A stretch of 64,000 nt of DNA from Subtercola boreus (lineage in GTDB: Bacteria; Actinomycetota; Actinomycetes; Actinomycetales; Microbacteriaceae). The stretch covers positions 124,001-188,000 of the forward strand of contig NZ_NBXA01000021.1 of NCBI RefSeq assembly GCF_003399625.1, in the 5' to 3' direction. The position numbers and the translations under genes are program-made. The notes under the pieces were generated by a model. It was not told the DNA's origin and did not search any database. It worked only from the letters and a program-made list of their open reading frames with translations. Shown here piece by piece: positions 32,254 to 41,354 of the stretch (within the stretch, counting starts at the first letter, position 1; the number at the start of each line of letters is the position of its first letter).

Positions 32254-32725
32254 TGTGTGGTCCTTGGTTCGGGTCGACCGGGAGCCCTGGGAGGTTACCC
32301 GTGGAGCGCTCGACGTCGAGGGCATGTTGCAGAAGTATAACGGCGGCTACTTGATCGATCACTGGGCGTGAGTTCTTCGTGTTCTTGCCCGAGCGGTGAA
32401 GAGCAGCTTGGGCTGAAACAGTCGTCAGGCGTTCGTCGATCATCCGAACCGGATGTGAGGCCGCCCGGGCGAGCTCCAGTGCAAACGCGGAGGCATCATC
32501 GGTGGACGGCGTACGGCCACCCGACATCGAGAGCGGTAACCCCACGATGAACTCGGTGGCGTCGATCTCCGTGGCGATGGCGAGGATCCGCTCGATGTCC
32601 GCTCTGCCGGAACTCGAACGTGCCACCGTCTCGACCGGGGTCGCGAGGATGCCGTGCAGGTCGGATCGCGCAACGCCGACCCTGGCCTTGCCGACGTCGA
32701 TGCCGACTCGTACTCCCTGCCTCAC
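32246..32725 (-). CDS. ruvX: RuvX/YqgF pre-16S rRNA nuclease, Holliday-junction-resolvase fold
   Basis: A 159-aa RNase H-like protein of the YqgF family, linked to 16S rRNA 5' maturation. GIDVGKARVGVARSD provides the first metal Asp, FIVGLPLSMSGGR the next conserved patch and RMIDERLTTVSAQAALH the acidic pair. Start GTG. It lies between alaS and mltG as in other actinobacteria. Confidence 0.94.
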   Translation of the reverse strand: MRQGVRVGIDVGKARVGVARSDLHGILATPVETVARSSSGRADIERILAIATEIDATEFIVGLPLSMSGGRTPSTDDASAFALELARAASHPVRMIDERLTTVSAQAALHRSGKNTKNSRPVIDQVAAVILLQHALDVERSTGNLPGLPVDPNQGPHSD

Positions 32726-32792
32726 GAGAGACCCCCGGGCGACGGCAGGAACGCCGCCGCCCGCACCCGCTGGAGCCGGCCCACGGGAGGAG

Positions 32793-35459
32793 TCACGCTC
32801 GCCCGTCGACCACGGCGGAACGAATCGCAGTCAGGGCATCGTCGATGGCCGAGACATTCGTTCCACCGCCCTGCGCGAGGTCGTCCTTGCCGCCGCCTCC
32901 GCCGCCGAGCACGCCTGCGGCGAGCTTGGCCAGGGCGCCGGCACGAAGAGAGACGGCGCGTGCAGCATCGTTCGTCGCGGCGATGACCACCGGCTTCTCA
33001 GCGACGCTGGCGGCCAGTGCGACCACGCCGGGCGCGCTGCCGAGCCGTTCGCGAACAGCCGTGACGAGCATCCGCAGGTCGTCGCTCGAACGGAGCTCCC
33101 CGACGTTCGCACTGACGAGGGAGACGGTACCGAGCCGTTCGGCGGAGTCCACCAGGGCGGGCACCCGTGACGACAGTGCGCTCGTCTCGTAGGCGGCGAT
33201 CTTCTTCTCGGCCGACTTGAGGTTGGCCACGAGATCGGCGATGCGGTTCGTGAGCTCGTCGCGGGGTGCCTTCAGCGACGACGTCAACTGCGACACGATC
33301 GCCCGCTCGGTGGCGAACTCCCGGAACGCGTCGGCACCGACGAGGGATTCCACCCGGCGGTTCGTCGAGCCGATGGACGATTCGCCCAGCAGGTTGATGA
33401 GCCCGATCTCCGAGGTGTGCACGACGTGGGTGCCGCCGCAGAGTTCTCTCGACCACGGGCCGCCGATCTCGACCATCCGCACGACGTCACCGTACTTCTC
33501 ACCGAACAGGGCCATGGCGCCGAGCGCCTTTGCGTCGTCGACGGCCATCTCGCGGGTGACCACGCCGAAATCCGCCCGGACGGCCGTGTTCGAGATCTCC
33601 TCGATCTCCGACTTCGTCGCGGCCGAGAGCGGCTGGCTCCAGGTGAAGTCGAGGCGGAGATACCCGGCCTTGTTGTACGACCCTGACTGGTGAGCGGTCG
33701 ATCCGAGGATCTCCCGCAGTGCCGCATGCACGATGTGGGTGGCCGAGTGCGCCTGCGTCGCACCCTTCCGCCAGTCGCTGTCGACCACGCTGCGTGCAAT
33801 GTCGCCCACGGCGACCTGCCCACTCACGACCCGGGAACGGTGGCTGATGAGGCCCTTCACGGGCTTCTGCACATCCAGCACCTCGAGAACGAAGCCGTCG
33901 CCGACGATGGTTCCGGAGTCTGCTTCCTGGCCGCCCGATTCGGCGTAGAGGCTCGTCTCGGCCAGGATGACCTCGACGAGCTCTCCCGACACCGCGGTGT
34001 TCACCGACTGGGCGTCGATGATCAGGCCGAGCACCCGCGACTCGGTCTCCAGCTCGGTGTAGCCGGTGAAGACGGTCTCACCCTGTGCCCGGAAGGCAGC
34101 GAAGGCGCTGAGGTCGGCGTTGCCGAGCTTCTTAGACTTCGCGTCGGCCTTCGCCCGCTGCTTCTGCTCGGTCATCAGGCGTTCGAAGGCCGTGCGATCG
34201 ACAGAGAGGCCGGCCTCCTCAGCGATCTCCACCGTCAGGTCGATGGGGAAACCGTAGGTGTCGTGCAGCTGGAAGGCCGTGTCGCCGGCGAGAGCCGGGG
34301 CGCCCTTCTCCTTCGTCTTCAGAACAGCGAGATCGAGGATGGTCATGCCGCCGGTGAGCGTGCGGAGGAAGGCCTCCTCTTCTGCGTAGGCCGTGCGGGA
34401 GATGCGCTCGTAGTCCGCCGAGACCTCCGGATAGGCGGTCGACATCGCGTCGCGCGAGGCGGGGAAGAGCTCGGGGAACGTCGACCGGTCGACGCCCAGC
34501 AGACGCATGCTGCGAACGGTGCGCCGGAGCAGGCGCCGGAGCACGTAGCCACGCCCCTCGTTCGACGGGGTCACGCCGTCTGACATCAGCATCAGCGCCG
34601 AGCGCACGTGGTCTGCAACGACCCGCATGCGCACGTCGTCTTCGTGGTCGGCGCCGTAGCGGCGACCGGAGAGTTCGGCGGCCCGGTCGAGCACCGGCCT
34701 CACCTGGTCGATCTCGTAGAGGTTCTCGACGTTCTGCTTGATGAACGCCACTCGCTCGAGGCCCATCCCCGTGTCGATGTTCTTGCGGGGCAATTCGCCC
34801 AGGATGTCGAAGTCGACCTTGGACTTCACGTTCCCGATGAGGTACTGCATGAACACGAGGTTCCAGATCTCGATGTAGCGGTTCTCATCGGCGATCGGCC
34901 CACCCTCTGCGCCATAGGCGGGCCCTCGGTCGAAGTAGATCTCCGAGCAGGGTCCGGCCGGCCCCGGCTGGCCTGTGGACCAGTAGTTGTCTTCTTTGCC
35001 GAGGCGCTGGATGCGATGGTCGGGAAGGCCGGCCGTCTTCTTCCACATGCCGATCGCCTCATCGTCGTCTTCGTAGACGGTGACCCAGAGGTCCTTCTCG
35101 GCGAACCCGAGCCCGCCGTCGGCCTCGCTCGAGGTCAGCAGCTCCCAGGCGTATTCGATGGCGGTCTCCTTGAAGTAGTCGCCGAACGAGAAGTTGCCGT
35201 TCATCTGGAAGAACGTGCCGTGCCGGGTCGTCTTGCCGACCTCTTCGATGTCGAGGGTACGGATGCACTTCTGCACACTCGTCGCGCGCGGGAACGGCGC
35301 CGGCACGAGCCCCGACATGTACGGGATGAACGGAACCATCCCCGCGACGGTGAACAGGAGAGTGGGATCGTCGCTCACCAGGGACGCGGAGGGAACGACG
35401 GTGTGGCCGCGGTCGCCGAAGAACTCGAGCCAGCGACGGCGGATGTCTGCGGTCTGCAC
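32793..35459 (-). CDS. alaS: Alanyl-tRNA synthetase
   Basis: An 888-aa class II synthetase. The catalytic domain (1-240) has GHTVVPSASLV and RHGTFFQMNGNFSFGDYFKE. The recognition domain follows, then editing (Zn ligands HSATHIVHAAL and CGGTHVVHTS) and a C-terminal oligomerisation/DHHA1 region rich in Gly near GGGGGKDDLAQGG. GTG 35459 overlaps the previous TAG by one base (TAGTG). Confidence 0.98.
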   Translation of the reverse strand: MQTADIRRRWLEFFGDRGHTVVPSASLVSDDPTLLFTVAGMVPFIPYMSGLVPAPFPRATSVQKCIRTLDIEEVGKTTRHGTFFQMNGNFSFGDYFKETAIEYAWELLTSSEADGGLGFAEKDLWVTVYEDDDEAIGMWKKTAGLPDHRIQRLGKEDNYWSTGQPGPAGPCSEIYFDRGPAYGAEGGPIADENRYIEIWNLVFMQYLIGNVKSKVDFDILGELPRKNIDTGMGLERVAFIKQNVENLYEIDQVRPVLDRAAELSGRRYGADHEDDVRMRVVADHVRSALMLMSDGVTPSNEGRGYVLRRLLRRTVRSMRLLGVDRSTFPELFPASRDAMSTAYPEVSADYERISRTAYAEEEAFLRTLTGGMTILDLAVLKTKEKGAPALAGDTAFQLHDTYGFPIDLTVEIAEEAGLSVDRTAFERLMTEQKQRAKADAKSKKLGNADLSAFAAFRAQGETVFTGYTELETESRVLGLIIDAQSVNTAVSGELVEVILAETSLYAESGGQEADSGTIVGDGFVLEVLDVQKPVKGLISHRSRVVSGQVAVGDIARSVVDSDWRKGATQAHSATHIVHAALREILGSTAHQSGSYNKAGYLRLDFTWSQPLSAATKSEIEEISNTAVRADFGVVTREMAVDDAKALGAMALFGEKYGDVVRMVEIGGPWSRELCGGTHVVHTSEIGLINLLGESSIGSTNRRVESLVGADAFREFATERAIVSQLTSSLKAPRDELTNRIADLVANLKSAEKKIAAYETSALSSRVPALVDSAERLGTVSLVSANVGELRSSDDLRMLVTAVRERLGSAPGVVALAASVAEKPVVIAATNDAARAVSLRAGALAKLAAGVLGGGGGGKDDLAQGGGTNVSAIDDALTAIRSAVVDGRA

Positions 35460-35680
35460 TACTTCTGTGCAGCCTTCTTCACGGCGTCGCCCGCGTCACC
35501 GATGGCGGAACGCAGTTCGTTCTCACGCTCGTGGTAACCGTCGGCCAGCGCCTCGGAGAAGTCCTTGATCTTGGCGTCCAGCTCGGCGAAGAACCTCTTG
35601 CCCTGGGCCGTCTGGTTGAGCTGGTGGGCTGCCACGACACCGACGGTGATTCCGGCTGCAAACCACAGGACTTTCTTCAA
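35459..35680 (-). CDS. Small membrane-anchored conserved protein (YtxH-like)
   Basis: 73 aa with one hydrophobic N-terminal segment (KVLWFAAGITVGVVAAH) and an amphipathic charged helix (FFAELDAKIKDFSEALADGYHE, EN). Such proteins accompany alaS in Microbacteriaceae-like genomes, with no known function. It is coupled to alaS through a one-base stop/start overlap and follows DUF948. Confidence 0.75.
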   Translation of the reverse strand: MKKVLWFAAGITVGVVAAHQLNQTAQGKRFFAELDAKIKDFSEALADGYHERENELRSAIGDAGDAVKKAAQK

Positions 35681-35733
35681 GGCGGGCTCCTTCTTGGGGG
35701 TTGGTTTTCGAACTCCGGCCAGTTTAGTGGCTC

Positions 35734-36162
35734 TCAGTAGTCCGATTTACGGGCGCGGCGACCGGTGGATTTCTTCTTCGACTTCGCCTGTGTGGACGAG
35801 GAGTCATCCGCAAGCTCGCGGCCGCCCCGGATGGCCGCACGCACCGCGGCGCTGAATCCGGCGATCTTGATGAGGGGGCCTCCGACGGAGGCGGCGAAGA
35901 GCGCGACCAGCGAGTTCACGTTGCCGGTCACCTCTGCGACGTTCGATGTGATCGAGTCGACCCGTGCCAGCTGCTTGTTCGCTTCCTGCACCGTGACCGT
36001 CGTCTCCTCGAGGATCGGCGTGATCCCCTTGCTGACATCCCTGATCGCCAGAGTGGTCTCGTCGAACACCTTGCCGAGCTTGATGAGCGGAAGAGCGAGG
36101 AACACGACCAGCACCGCAAAAACTCCCGCGGCGATCAGCCCGGCGATGTCTCCACCAGACAT
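35734..36162 (-). CDS. DUF948-family membrane protein
   Basis: A 142-aa protein with an N-terminal membrane helix (IAGLIAAGVFAVLVVFLALP), a long amphipathic helix with Val/Thr/Ile heptads (LAIRDVSKGITPILEETTVTV), a second hydrophobic stretch near 85-105 and a lysine/arginine-rich tail. This layout is that of DUF948. Its role is unknown; similar proteins are associated with the alaS operon. Confidence 0.85.
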   Translation of the reverse strand: MSGGDIAGLIAAGVFAVLVVFLALPLIKLGKVFDETTLAIRDVSKGITPILEETTVTVQEANKQLARVDSITSNVAEVTGNVNSLVALFAASVGGPLIKIAGFSAAVRAAIRGGRELADDSSSTQAKSKKKSTGRRARKSDY

Positions 36163-36216
36163 GTGGACACTCCTTACAACTCGGTGTGCACCAGCAGGTC
36201 AGCTGGGCAGGATACG

Positions 36217-36247
36217 AAAAAGGCGGCCCACCCTGAGGTGGACCGCC
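36217..36247 (-). terminator. Rho-independent terminator after rpsD
   Basis: On the minus strand GGCGGTCCACC pairs with GGTGGGCCGCC across a short loop, followed by TTTTTC. It starts about 30 nt after the rpsD stop. Confidence 0.9.
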
Positions 36248-36275
36248 CTAAGCGTATCTGTAACGAACGAGGGAA

Positions 36276-36905
36276 CTAGCGAGCCGCGTAGTACTCGACG
36301 ACCAGCTGCACTTCACAGGTCACGGGAACCTCGGCGCGACGCGGGCGACGCTCGAGACGGGCCTGGAGCTTGTCGATCTCGACCGACAGGTAGCCCGGAA
36401 CCTTGGGCAGAACGTCGACGTGGCCACCGGCAGCTGCGACCTGGAACGGAGGCAGGGCCTCTGAACGGGCGTGCACGTGGATCATCTGTCCCGGCTTGAC
36501 GCGGAACGACGGGCGGTCAACCCGGGCGCCGTCGACGAGGATGTGGCGGTGCACGATCAGCTGGCGGGCCTGTGCGGTCGTGCGGGCGAAACCGGCACGG
36601 AGTACGAGAGCGTCGAGACGCATCTCGAGCAGCTCGACCAGGTTCTCACCGGTCAGGCCGCTGCCGCGACGGGCCTCCTGGAAGGCGATCTTGAGCTGGG
36701 CCTCGCGGATGCCGTACTGGGCACGCAGGCGCTGCTTCTCGCGGAGGCGCACCGCGTAGTCGGAGTCGGTCTTGCGCTTGGTGCGGCCGTGCTCACCCGG
36801 AGCGTAGGGACGCTTCTCCAGGTACTTGGCGGCCTTCGGGGTCAGCGGAATGCCGAGGGCCCGGGAAAGGCGGGTCTTGCTGCGGGTACGTGACTTGGTA
36901 GACAC
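36276..36905 (-). CDS. rpsD: 30S ribosomal protein S4
   Basis: A 209-aa S4, a primary 16S rRNA binder and assembly initiator. The N-terminal part has STKSRTRSKTRLSRALGIP and the S4 domain LRLDALVLRAGFARTTAQARQL is visible in the middle (here LDALVLRAGFARTTAQ). GTG 36905 gives the usual STKSRTRSK start with aagga 5 nt upstream; ATG 36911 would add two residues. It stands apart from other ribosomal protein genes. Confidence 0.97.
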   Translation of the reverse strand: MSTKSRTRSKTRLSRALGIPLTPKAAKYLEKRPYAPGEHGRTKRKTDSDYAVRLREKQRLRAQYGIREAQLKIAFQEARRGSGLTGENLVELLEMRLDALVLRAGFARTTAQARQLIVHRHILVDGARVDRPSFRVKPGQMIHVHARSEALPPFQVAAAGGHVDVLPKVPGYLSVEIDKLQARLERRPRRAEVPVTCEVQLVVEYYAAR

Positions 36906-36940
36906 AAACATCCTTCAAATAAAGTGGTGAAAGGTATGAC

Positions 36941-36964
36941 CCGTGAATACATGGGTACTCACGG
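36941..36964 (-). promoter_or_regulatory. Hairpin in the rpsD leader
   Basis: On the minus strand CCGTGAGTA and TATTCACGG form an 8-bp stem, about 35 nt upstream of the rpsD start. A leader hairpin could serve S4 autoregulation, but no pseudoknot was traced. A possible -10 TAATCT lies at 37070-37065. Confidence 0.35.
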
Positions 36965-37095
36965 AAATCGAGGGATGGGCCGGATGATTCGGCTACAGAA
37001 TTCATCGTTCCTGATCGGGGTCTCTCGCAGCCGCGCTAAAGACACCCAAAAGTAGGCCTCGAGAAGATTACCACAGGAGACACCCGAACCACGGC

Positions 37096-38427
37096 TCAAC
37101 CCCGCGTGATCCTGCGGATCTTCTCCAGCCGTGCTGCGACGTCCCGCTCGTTACCGTGCTCGGTCGGCCGGTAGTACTCCGTGCTCTTCAGTTCATCGGG
37201 CAGGTACTGCTGCGCCACCACGCCGAGATCGCTGTCGTGCGGGTATGCGTAGCCCTTGCCGTGACCGAGCCGTTTCGCACCCGGATAGTGCGCATCCCGG
37301 AGCGGCTTCGGAACACGCCCGATCTTTCCGGCGCGCACGTCGGCTATCGCCTTGTCGATGGCGAGGTACGACGCGTTCGACTTGGGCGCCGTCGCCAGGT
37401 ACACGACCGCCTCGGCCAGCGGGATGCGCCCCTCCGGCATGCCGATGAACTGCACGGCATCGGCGGCTGCGGTCGCGATGACGAGCGCCTGCGGATCGGC
37501 CATACCGATGTCTTCGGCCGCGGAGATGATGATGCGGCGGGCAATGAATCGCGGATCCTCACCCGCCTCGATCATGCGCGCCAGGTAGTGGATCGCCGCA
37601 TCGACATCCGACCCTCGCACCGACTTGATGAACGCACTGATCACGTCGTAGTGCTCATCGCCGTTGCGGTCGTACCGAAGGAGCGCGCGGTCCACGGCCT
37701 GGGCCACGGTCTCGTCGGTGATCTGGGGAACCGGGTCGGCATCGCCACCGGCCAGCGCACTGGTGCCCGCGGCCTCCAGCGCCGTCAGTGCCCGCCGGGC
37801 GTCTCCCGACGCGAGGCGGATGATCGTGGCCCGGCCCTCGGGCGTCAGCGTGACGCGCCCGGCCAGGCCCCGGGCATCCACCACCGCACGGTCGACCAGC
37901 AGGCCGAGGTCGTCGTCGCTCAGCGGCTCGAGGGTGAGCAGGAGGGAGCGGGAGAGCAGGGGTGAGATGACAGAGAACGACGGGTTCTCGGTCGTTGCGG
38001 CCACCAGGATGACCCAGCCGTTCTCGACTCCGGGAAGCAGAGCATCCTGCTGGGCCTTGGTGAAACGGTGGATCTCGTCGAGGAAGAGCACGGTCGACAC
38101 TCCGTAGAGGTCGCGGCTGGTGAAGGCCTCCTCCATCACCTGGCGCACGTCCCGCACCCCAGCCGTCACCGCCGACAACTCGACGAACTTGCGGTTGGAA
38201 CTGTGCGCGATGGCCTGCGCCAGGGTGGTCTTGCCCGTGCCGGGCGGCCCCCAGAGGATGATCGACACCGATCCCTGGGCACCGCCGGAGTCGGAGGCGA
38301 GGTTCACCAGCGGCGAACCCGGGCGGAGGAGGTGCTTCTGGCCGGCCACTTCGTCGAGGCTTCGCGGGCGCATTCGCACCGCGAGAGGGACGGCTCCCGA
38401 ATGGAGCCCCTGCTGTGTCGAGACCAT
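37096..38427 (-). CDS. rarA: Replication-associated recombination protein A (RarA/MgsA)
   Basis: A 443-aa AAA+ ATPase linked to stalled forks. LRPGSPLVN and the start [17 protein letters not shown] match RarA; Walker A is [14 protein letters not shown], Walker B FLDEIHR and sensor/arginine finger segments follow. The C-terminal tetramerisation domain includes [12 protein letters not shown] and [21 protein letters not shown] 38427 is chosen over 38478, which only adds a low-complexity stretch. Confidence 0.95.
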   Translation of the reverse strand: MVSTQQGLHSGAVPLAVRMRPRSLDEVAGQKHLLRPGSPLVNLASDSGGAQGSVSIILWGPPGTGKTTLAQAIAHSSNRKFVELSAVTAGVRDVRQVMEEAFTSRDLYGVSTVLFLDEIHRFTKAQQDALLPGVENGWVILVAATTENPSFSVISPLLSRSLLLTLEPLSDDDLGLLVDRAVVDARGLAGRVTLTPEGRATIIRLASGDARRALTALEAAGTSALAGGDADPVPQITDETVAQAVDRALLRYDRNGDEHYDVISAFIKSVRGSDVDAAIHYLARMIEAGEDPRFIARRIIISAAEDIGMADPQALVIATAAADAVQFIGMPEGRIPLAEAVVYLATAPKSNASYLAIDKAIADVRAGKIGRVPKPLRDAHYPGAKRLGHGKGYAYPHDSDLGVVAQQYLPDELKSTEYYRPTEHGNERDVAARLEKIRRITRG

Positions 38428-38582
38428 GGCTTCAGGGTAGCCCGACCCACCGACAGGGCTGCTGCGCAGGGACTGCACGGGCTGCTCCGCAGGGAGCTTT
38501 TGAGCTGAGGGCCGGATTCACCGTAAAGTTCTCGGGGGGTCCGTCGCTTGTCAGCGCCGGAACAGTCGTTGACGGAGGATTC

Positions 38583-39386
38583 GTGGCACCGAGCAATTCT
38601 GATCGTGAAGCACGCGAGTCCAAGCAGCGACTCCGCAACTACCAGGCACGACAGAGGGTGCACGCGTCGCAGGTGACCCGTCGGAAGCGTGACAACCTCG
38701 TCTCGGTGATCGTCGTGCTCGTCGTGGTCATCGTCGCCATCGTCGTGCAGGTCTTCTACTTCTCCGGTGGCCCGGGTACACCCCAGCCGTCGCCGTCCGC
38801 ATCCGCCACTGCCGAACCGACAGCCTCACCCTCGGCGACGCCGAGTTCCACCGAGAACACCGGCGATGTGCCGCCGAAATCCGTGGCCGAGGGCCGGGAC
38901 TGGACAGGCACCCTCACGATCAACGACATCCCCCTGGCCATCGGCCTGGACGGTGTGGCAGCCCCCCAGGCCGTCTCGTCGTTCATCTCCCTGGTCCAGG
39001 CCGGGTTCTACACCGGGCTCACCTGCCATCGTCTGACGACGACGGGCATCTTCGTGTTGCAGTGCGGTGACCCGAAGGGCGACGGAACGGGTGGTCCCGG
39101 CTACTCGTACGGCCCGGTGGAGAATGCTCCGGCCGACAACGTCTACCCGGCAGGCACGCTCGCCATGGCGCGACAGGGCGACAACGGCTACAGCAACGGC
39201 AGCCAGTTCTTCATCGTCTATGCCGACTCCACCATCCCCTCCGACACCGCGGGCGGCTACACCGTGCTCGGCCAGGTCACCAGCGGACTCGACCAGCTCC
39301 AGAGCGGAGTCATCGCCGCCGGCGTCACGAGCGGCACGGAGACCCCCGCTGTTCCTGCCACCATCACGAACGTCACCGTGCAGTAG
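38583..39386 (+). CDS. Membrane-anchored cyclophilin-type peptidyl-prolyl isomerase
   Basis: A 267-aa protein on the plus strand. A short cytoplasmic basic region (KQRLRNYQARQRVHASQVTRRKR) is followed by one membrane helix at about residues 40-60 (LVSVIVVLVVVIVAIVVQVF), a Ser/Pro/Thr linker and a cyclophilin domain with GFYTGLTCHRL, MARQGDNGYSNGSQFFIVY and the terminal TPAVPATITNV. It probably acts outside the membrane. GTG 38583 has ggagg 4 nt upstream. The gene is divergent from rarA. Confidence 0.9.
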   Translation: MAPSNSDREARESKQRLRNYQARQRVHASQVTRRKRDNLVSVIVVLVVVIVAIVVQVFYFSGGPGTPQPSPSASATAEPTASPSATPSSTENTGDVPPKSVAEGRDWTGTLTINDIPLAIGLDGVAAPQAVSSFISLVQAGFYTGLTCHRLTTTGIFVLQCGDPKGDGTGGPGYSYGPVENAPADNVYPAGTLAMARQGDNGYSNGSQFFIVYADSTIPSDTAGGYTVLGQVTSGLDQLQSGVIAAGVTSGTETPAVPATITNVTVQ

Positions 39387-39399
39387 GGTGAATTTCGTG

Positions 39400-40626
39400 A
39401 TGAGTAGTGACCAACAGCCCTGGGGCCGTGTCGATGAAACCGGAACGGTCTACCTTCGCGAGCCTGAAGGAGAACGGGTCGTCGGCCAGTTTCCCGACGG
39501 TTCGCCCGAGGAGGCGCTCGCCTATTTCGAGCGCAAGTACACCGATCTCGCCGGCCAGGTGACGCTGCTCGAGCAGCGGGTCAAACGCGGAGCGTCGGCC
39601 TCCGACGTCAGCAAGGCTGTCTCGTCACTGTCGAAGGCCATCGAGACCGCGAACGCGATCGGTGACCTCGCGTCGCTGAAGCGCCGGGTGGATGCCCTCA
39701 CCGAGGTCGTGTCGTCGCTCACCGAGAAGCAGAACGAAGAGTCGAAGGCCCAGCTCACCGACGCGATCGCCGAGCGAACCGCCATCGTCGAAGAGGTCGA
39801 GGCACTCGCGGCCGAAGACCCCGCGAAGGCACAGTGGAAGCAGGTCACGGCCCGCCTCGACGACATGTTCGCGCGCTGGCAGAAGCACCAGCAGGACGGA
39901 CCGCGTCTGCCCCGCACCGAAGCGGGCGAGCTGTGGAAGCGATTCCGGGATGCCCGCACCATCGTCGAGGGCCACCGCAAGGCGTTCTTCGCAGAGCTCG
40001 ACAGCACCCACCGTGATGCCCGTGCGAAGAAGCAACAGCTGGTCGAGCGCGCTGAGGCGCTCATTCCCCAGGGCGCCGACGGCGTGAACGCCTATCGCGA
40101 CCTCCTCACGGAATGGAAGAACGCGGGGCGTGCGGGCAAGCGCGTCGACGACACCCTCTGGGAGAAGTTCAAGGCGGCCGGTGACCTCATCTACGCTGCC
40201 CGCACCGAGATCGTTGCAAAAGACGACGAGGAGTTCGCCGGCAACCTCACGCTGAAACTCGAACTGCTGACGGAGGCCGAACCTCTGCTCACCGAGACCG
40301 ACCGGGCCGTTGCGCGTGAGCGCCTCACCTCGATCCAGCGCCGGTGGGACGAGATCGGCAAGGTTCCCCGCGATTCGGTCAAGGCCGTCGACGAACGCCT
40401 CCGCAAGGTCGAGGCTGCCGTTCGCAAGCTCGATGACGACTTCTGGCAGAAGAACAACCCTGAGAAGAAGGCCCGTGCCGAGGGTCTGGCCGGCCAGCTG
40501 ACCGACGCGATCGCCAAGCTGCAGGCCGAGATAGATGCGGCGAAGGCTGCCGGCAACGCCGCGAAGGTGGCCGAGCTGCAAGAGGCTCTGGATGCCCGGA
40601 AGGTCTGGCTCGACGCCCTGGGCTGA
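39400..40626 (+). CDS. DUF349 protein with long coiled-coil
   Basis: A 408-aa charged alpha-helical protein with DUF349 repeats. Each repeat has a tryptophan-containing segment, for example AQWKQVTARLDDMFARWQKH, AGELWKRFRDARTI, LWEKFKAAGDLIY and RRWDEIGKVPRD. No membrane segment or catalytic motif. ATG 39400 follows the cyclophilin stop by 13 nt. Function of DUF349 proteins is not established, though they are widespread in actinobacteria. Confidence 0.9.
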   Translation: MSSDQQPWGRVDETGTVYLREPEGERVVGQFPDGSPEEALAYFERKYTDLAGQVTLLEQRVKRGASASDVSKAVSSLSKAIETANAIGDLASLKRRVDALTEVVSSLTEKQNEESKAQLTDAIAERTAIVEEVEALAAEDPAKAQWKQVTARLDDMFARWQKHQQDGPRLPRTEAGELWKRFRDARTIVEGHRKAFFAELDSTHRDARAKKQQLVERAEALIPQGADGVNAYRDLLTEWKNAGRAGKRVDDTLWEKFKAAGDLIYAARTEIVAKDDEEFAGNLTLKLELLTEAEPLLTETDRAVARERLTSIQRRWDEIGKVPRDSVKAVDERLRKVEAAVRKLDDDFWQKNNPEKKARAEGLAGQLTDAIAKLQAEIDAAKAAGNAAKVAELQEALDARKVWLDALG

Positions 40627-40636
40627 TCCACCGGCT

Positions 40637-40707
40637 GGTCCTCCACAGCTCAGTCCTCCGTCGCCCGGTCCTCCACAGCTCAGTCCTCCGACGCCGGTCC
40701 TCCACAG
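40637..40707. repeat. 30-bp tandem repeat after the DUF349 gene
   Basis: Units start at 40637, 40667 and 40696; each opens ggtcctccacagctcagtcc (the third after 12 bases diverges). The first spacer is 30 bp and the second 29 bp. The repeat begins 10 nt after the stop codon. Confidence 0.85.
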
Positions 40708-40784
40708 TCCTGTCGGTCACGGGGTTCTCCACAGATCCGTGTTCTGGAACCGGAGCCGGCGCCCGGGAGGGGCACCATGGAGAC

Positions 40785-41354
40785 ATGCCCCGACTCCTTC
40801 CCGACCTCCTGTTCCCCACCGCTACGTTCGGCCTCGCTGAACTCAGCGCGGCTCGTCTCGACGGCGAGCTGACACCCGTCGATTCCGGCTTCGCGCCGCT
40901 GGACTGCCCGGGAACGGTCGCCCTCCGGCTCCGGGCACTGGTACCCCTCCTGCCGAAGACGGCCATCGTCGAACGACAGAGTGCCCTCTGGGTCTACGGG
41001 TTCCGGCCGTTCCCGCCGGCGCGTCATCAGGCGTGCGTGCGCGCGGGGGTCGGCCGACGGGCTCCGGGTTCGGTGCGGCTGCAGGTGCGCGAGGTCGTCC
41101 TCGAGCCGGATGATGTCGTGATGGTCGCAGGCATCGCCCTGACGTCCATGATCCGAACGGCCATCGACCTGGCACGGGCCCAGGCCACGGTCGACGACGT
41201 CCAGGGTGGTCGGCTCAGGTTGCTCCTCGAAGCATCGGGCGCCACCCTCGACGAGTGCCTCGAACGCCTGGAACGATGCCGCAACATGCCGAACAAGACT
41301 CGTGCAAGCGTTCGGCTCCATGAGGCCTTCGGTGCTGTGCTCAGCCCCCGCTGA
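40785..41354 (+). CDS. Hypothetical protein resembling AbiEi-type antitoxins
   Basis: A 189-aa protein with an Ala/Leu-rich N-terminal half and a central segment [33 protein letters not shown] and [13 protein letters not shown]. The last resembles the AbiEi/DUF559-linked proteins, but I see no HTH that I can name and no toxin partner. It ends 14 nt inside the 3' end of relA, so the two transcripts are convergent and overlap. A competing ATG at 40777 opens another frame that ends early. Confidence 0.55.
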   Translation: MPRLLPDLLFPTATFGLAELSAARLDGELTPVDSGFAPLDCPGTVALRLRALVPLLPKTAIVERQSALWVYGFRPFPPARHQACVRAGVGRRAPGSVRLQVREVVLEPDDVVMVAGIALTSMIRTAIDLARAQATVDDVQGGRLRLLLEASGATLDECLERLERCRNMPNKTRASVRLHEAFGAVLSPR

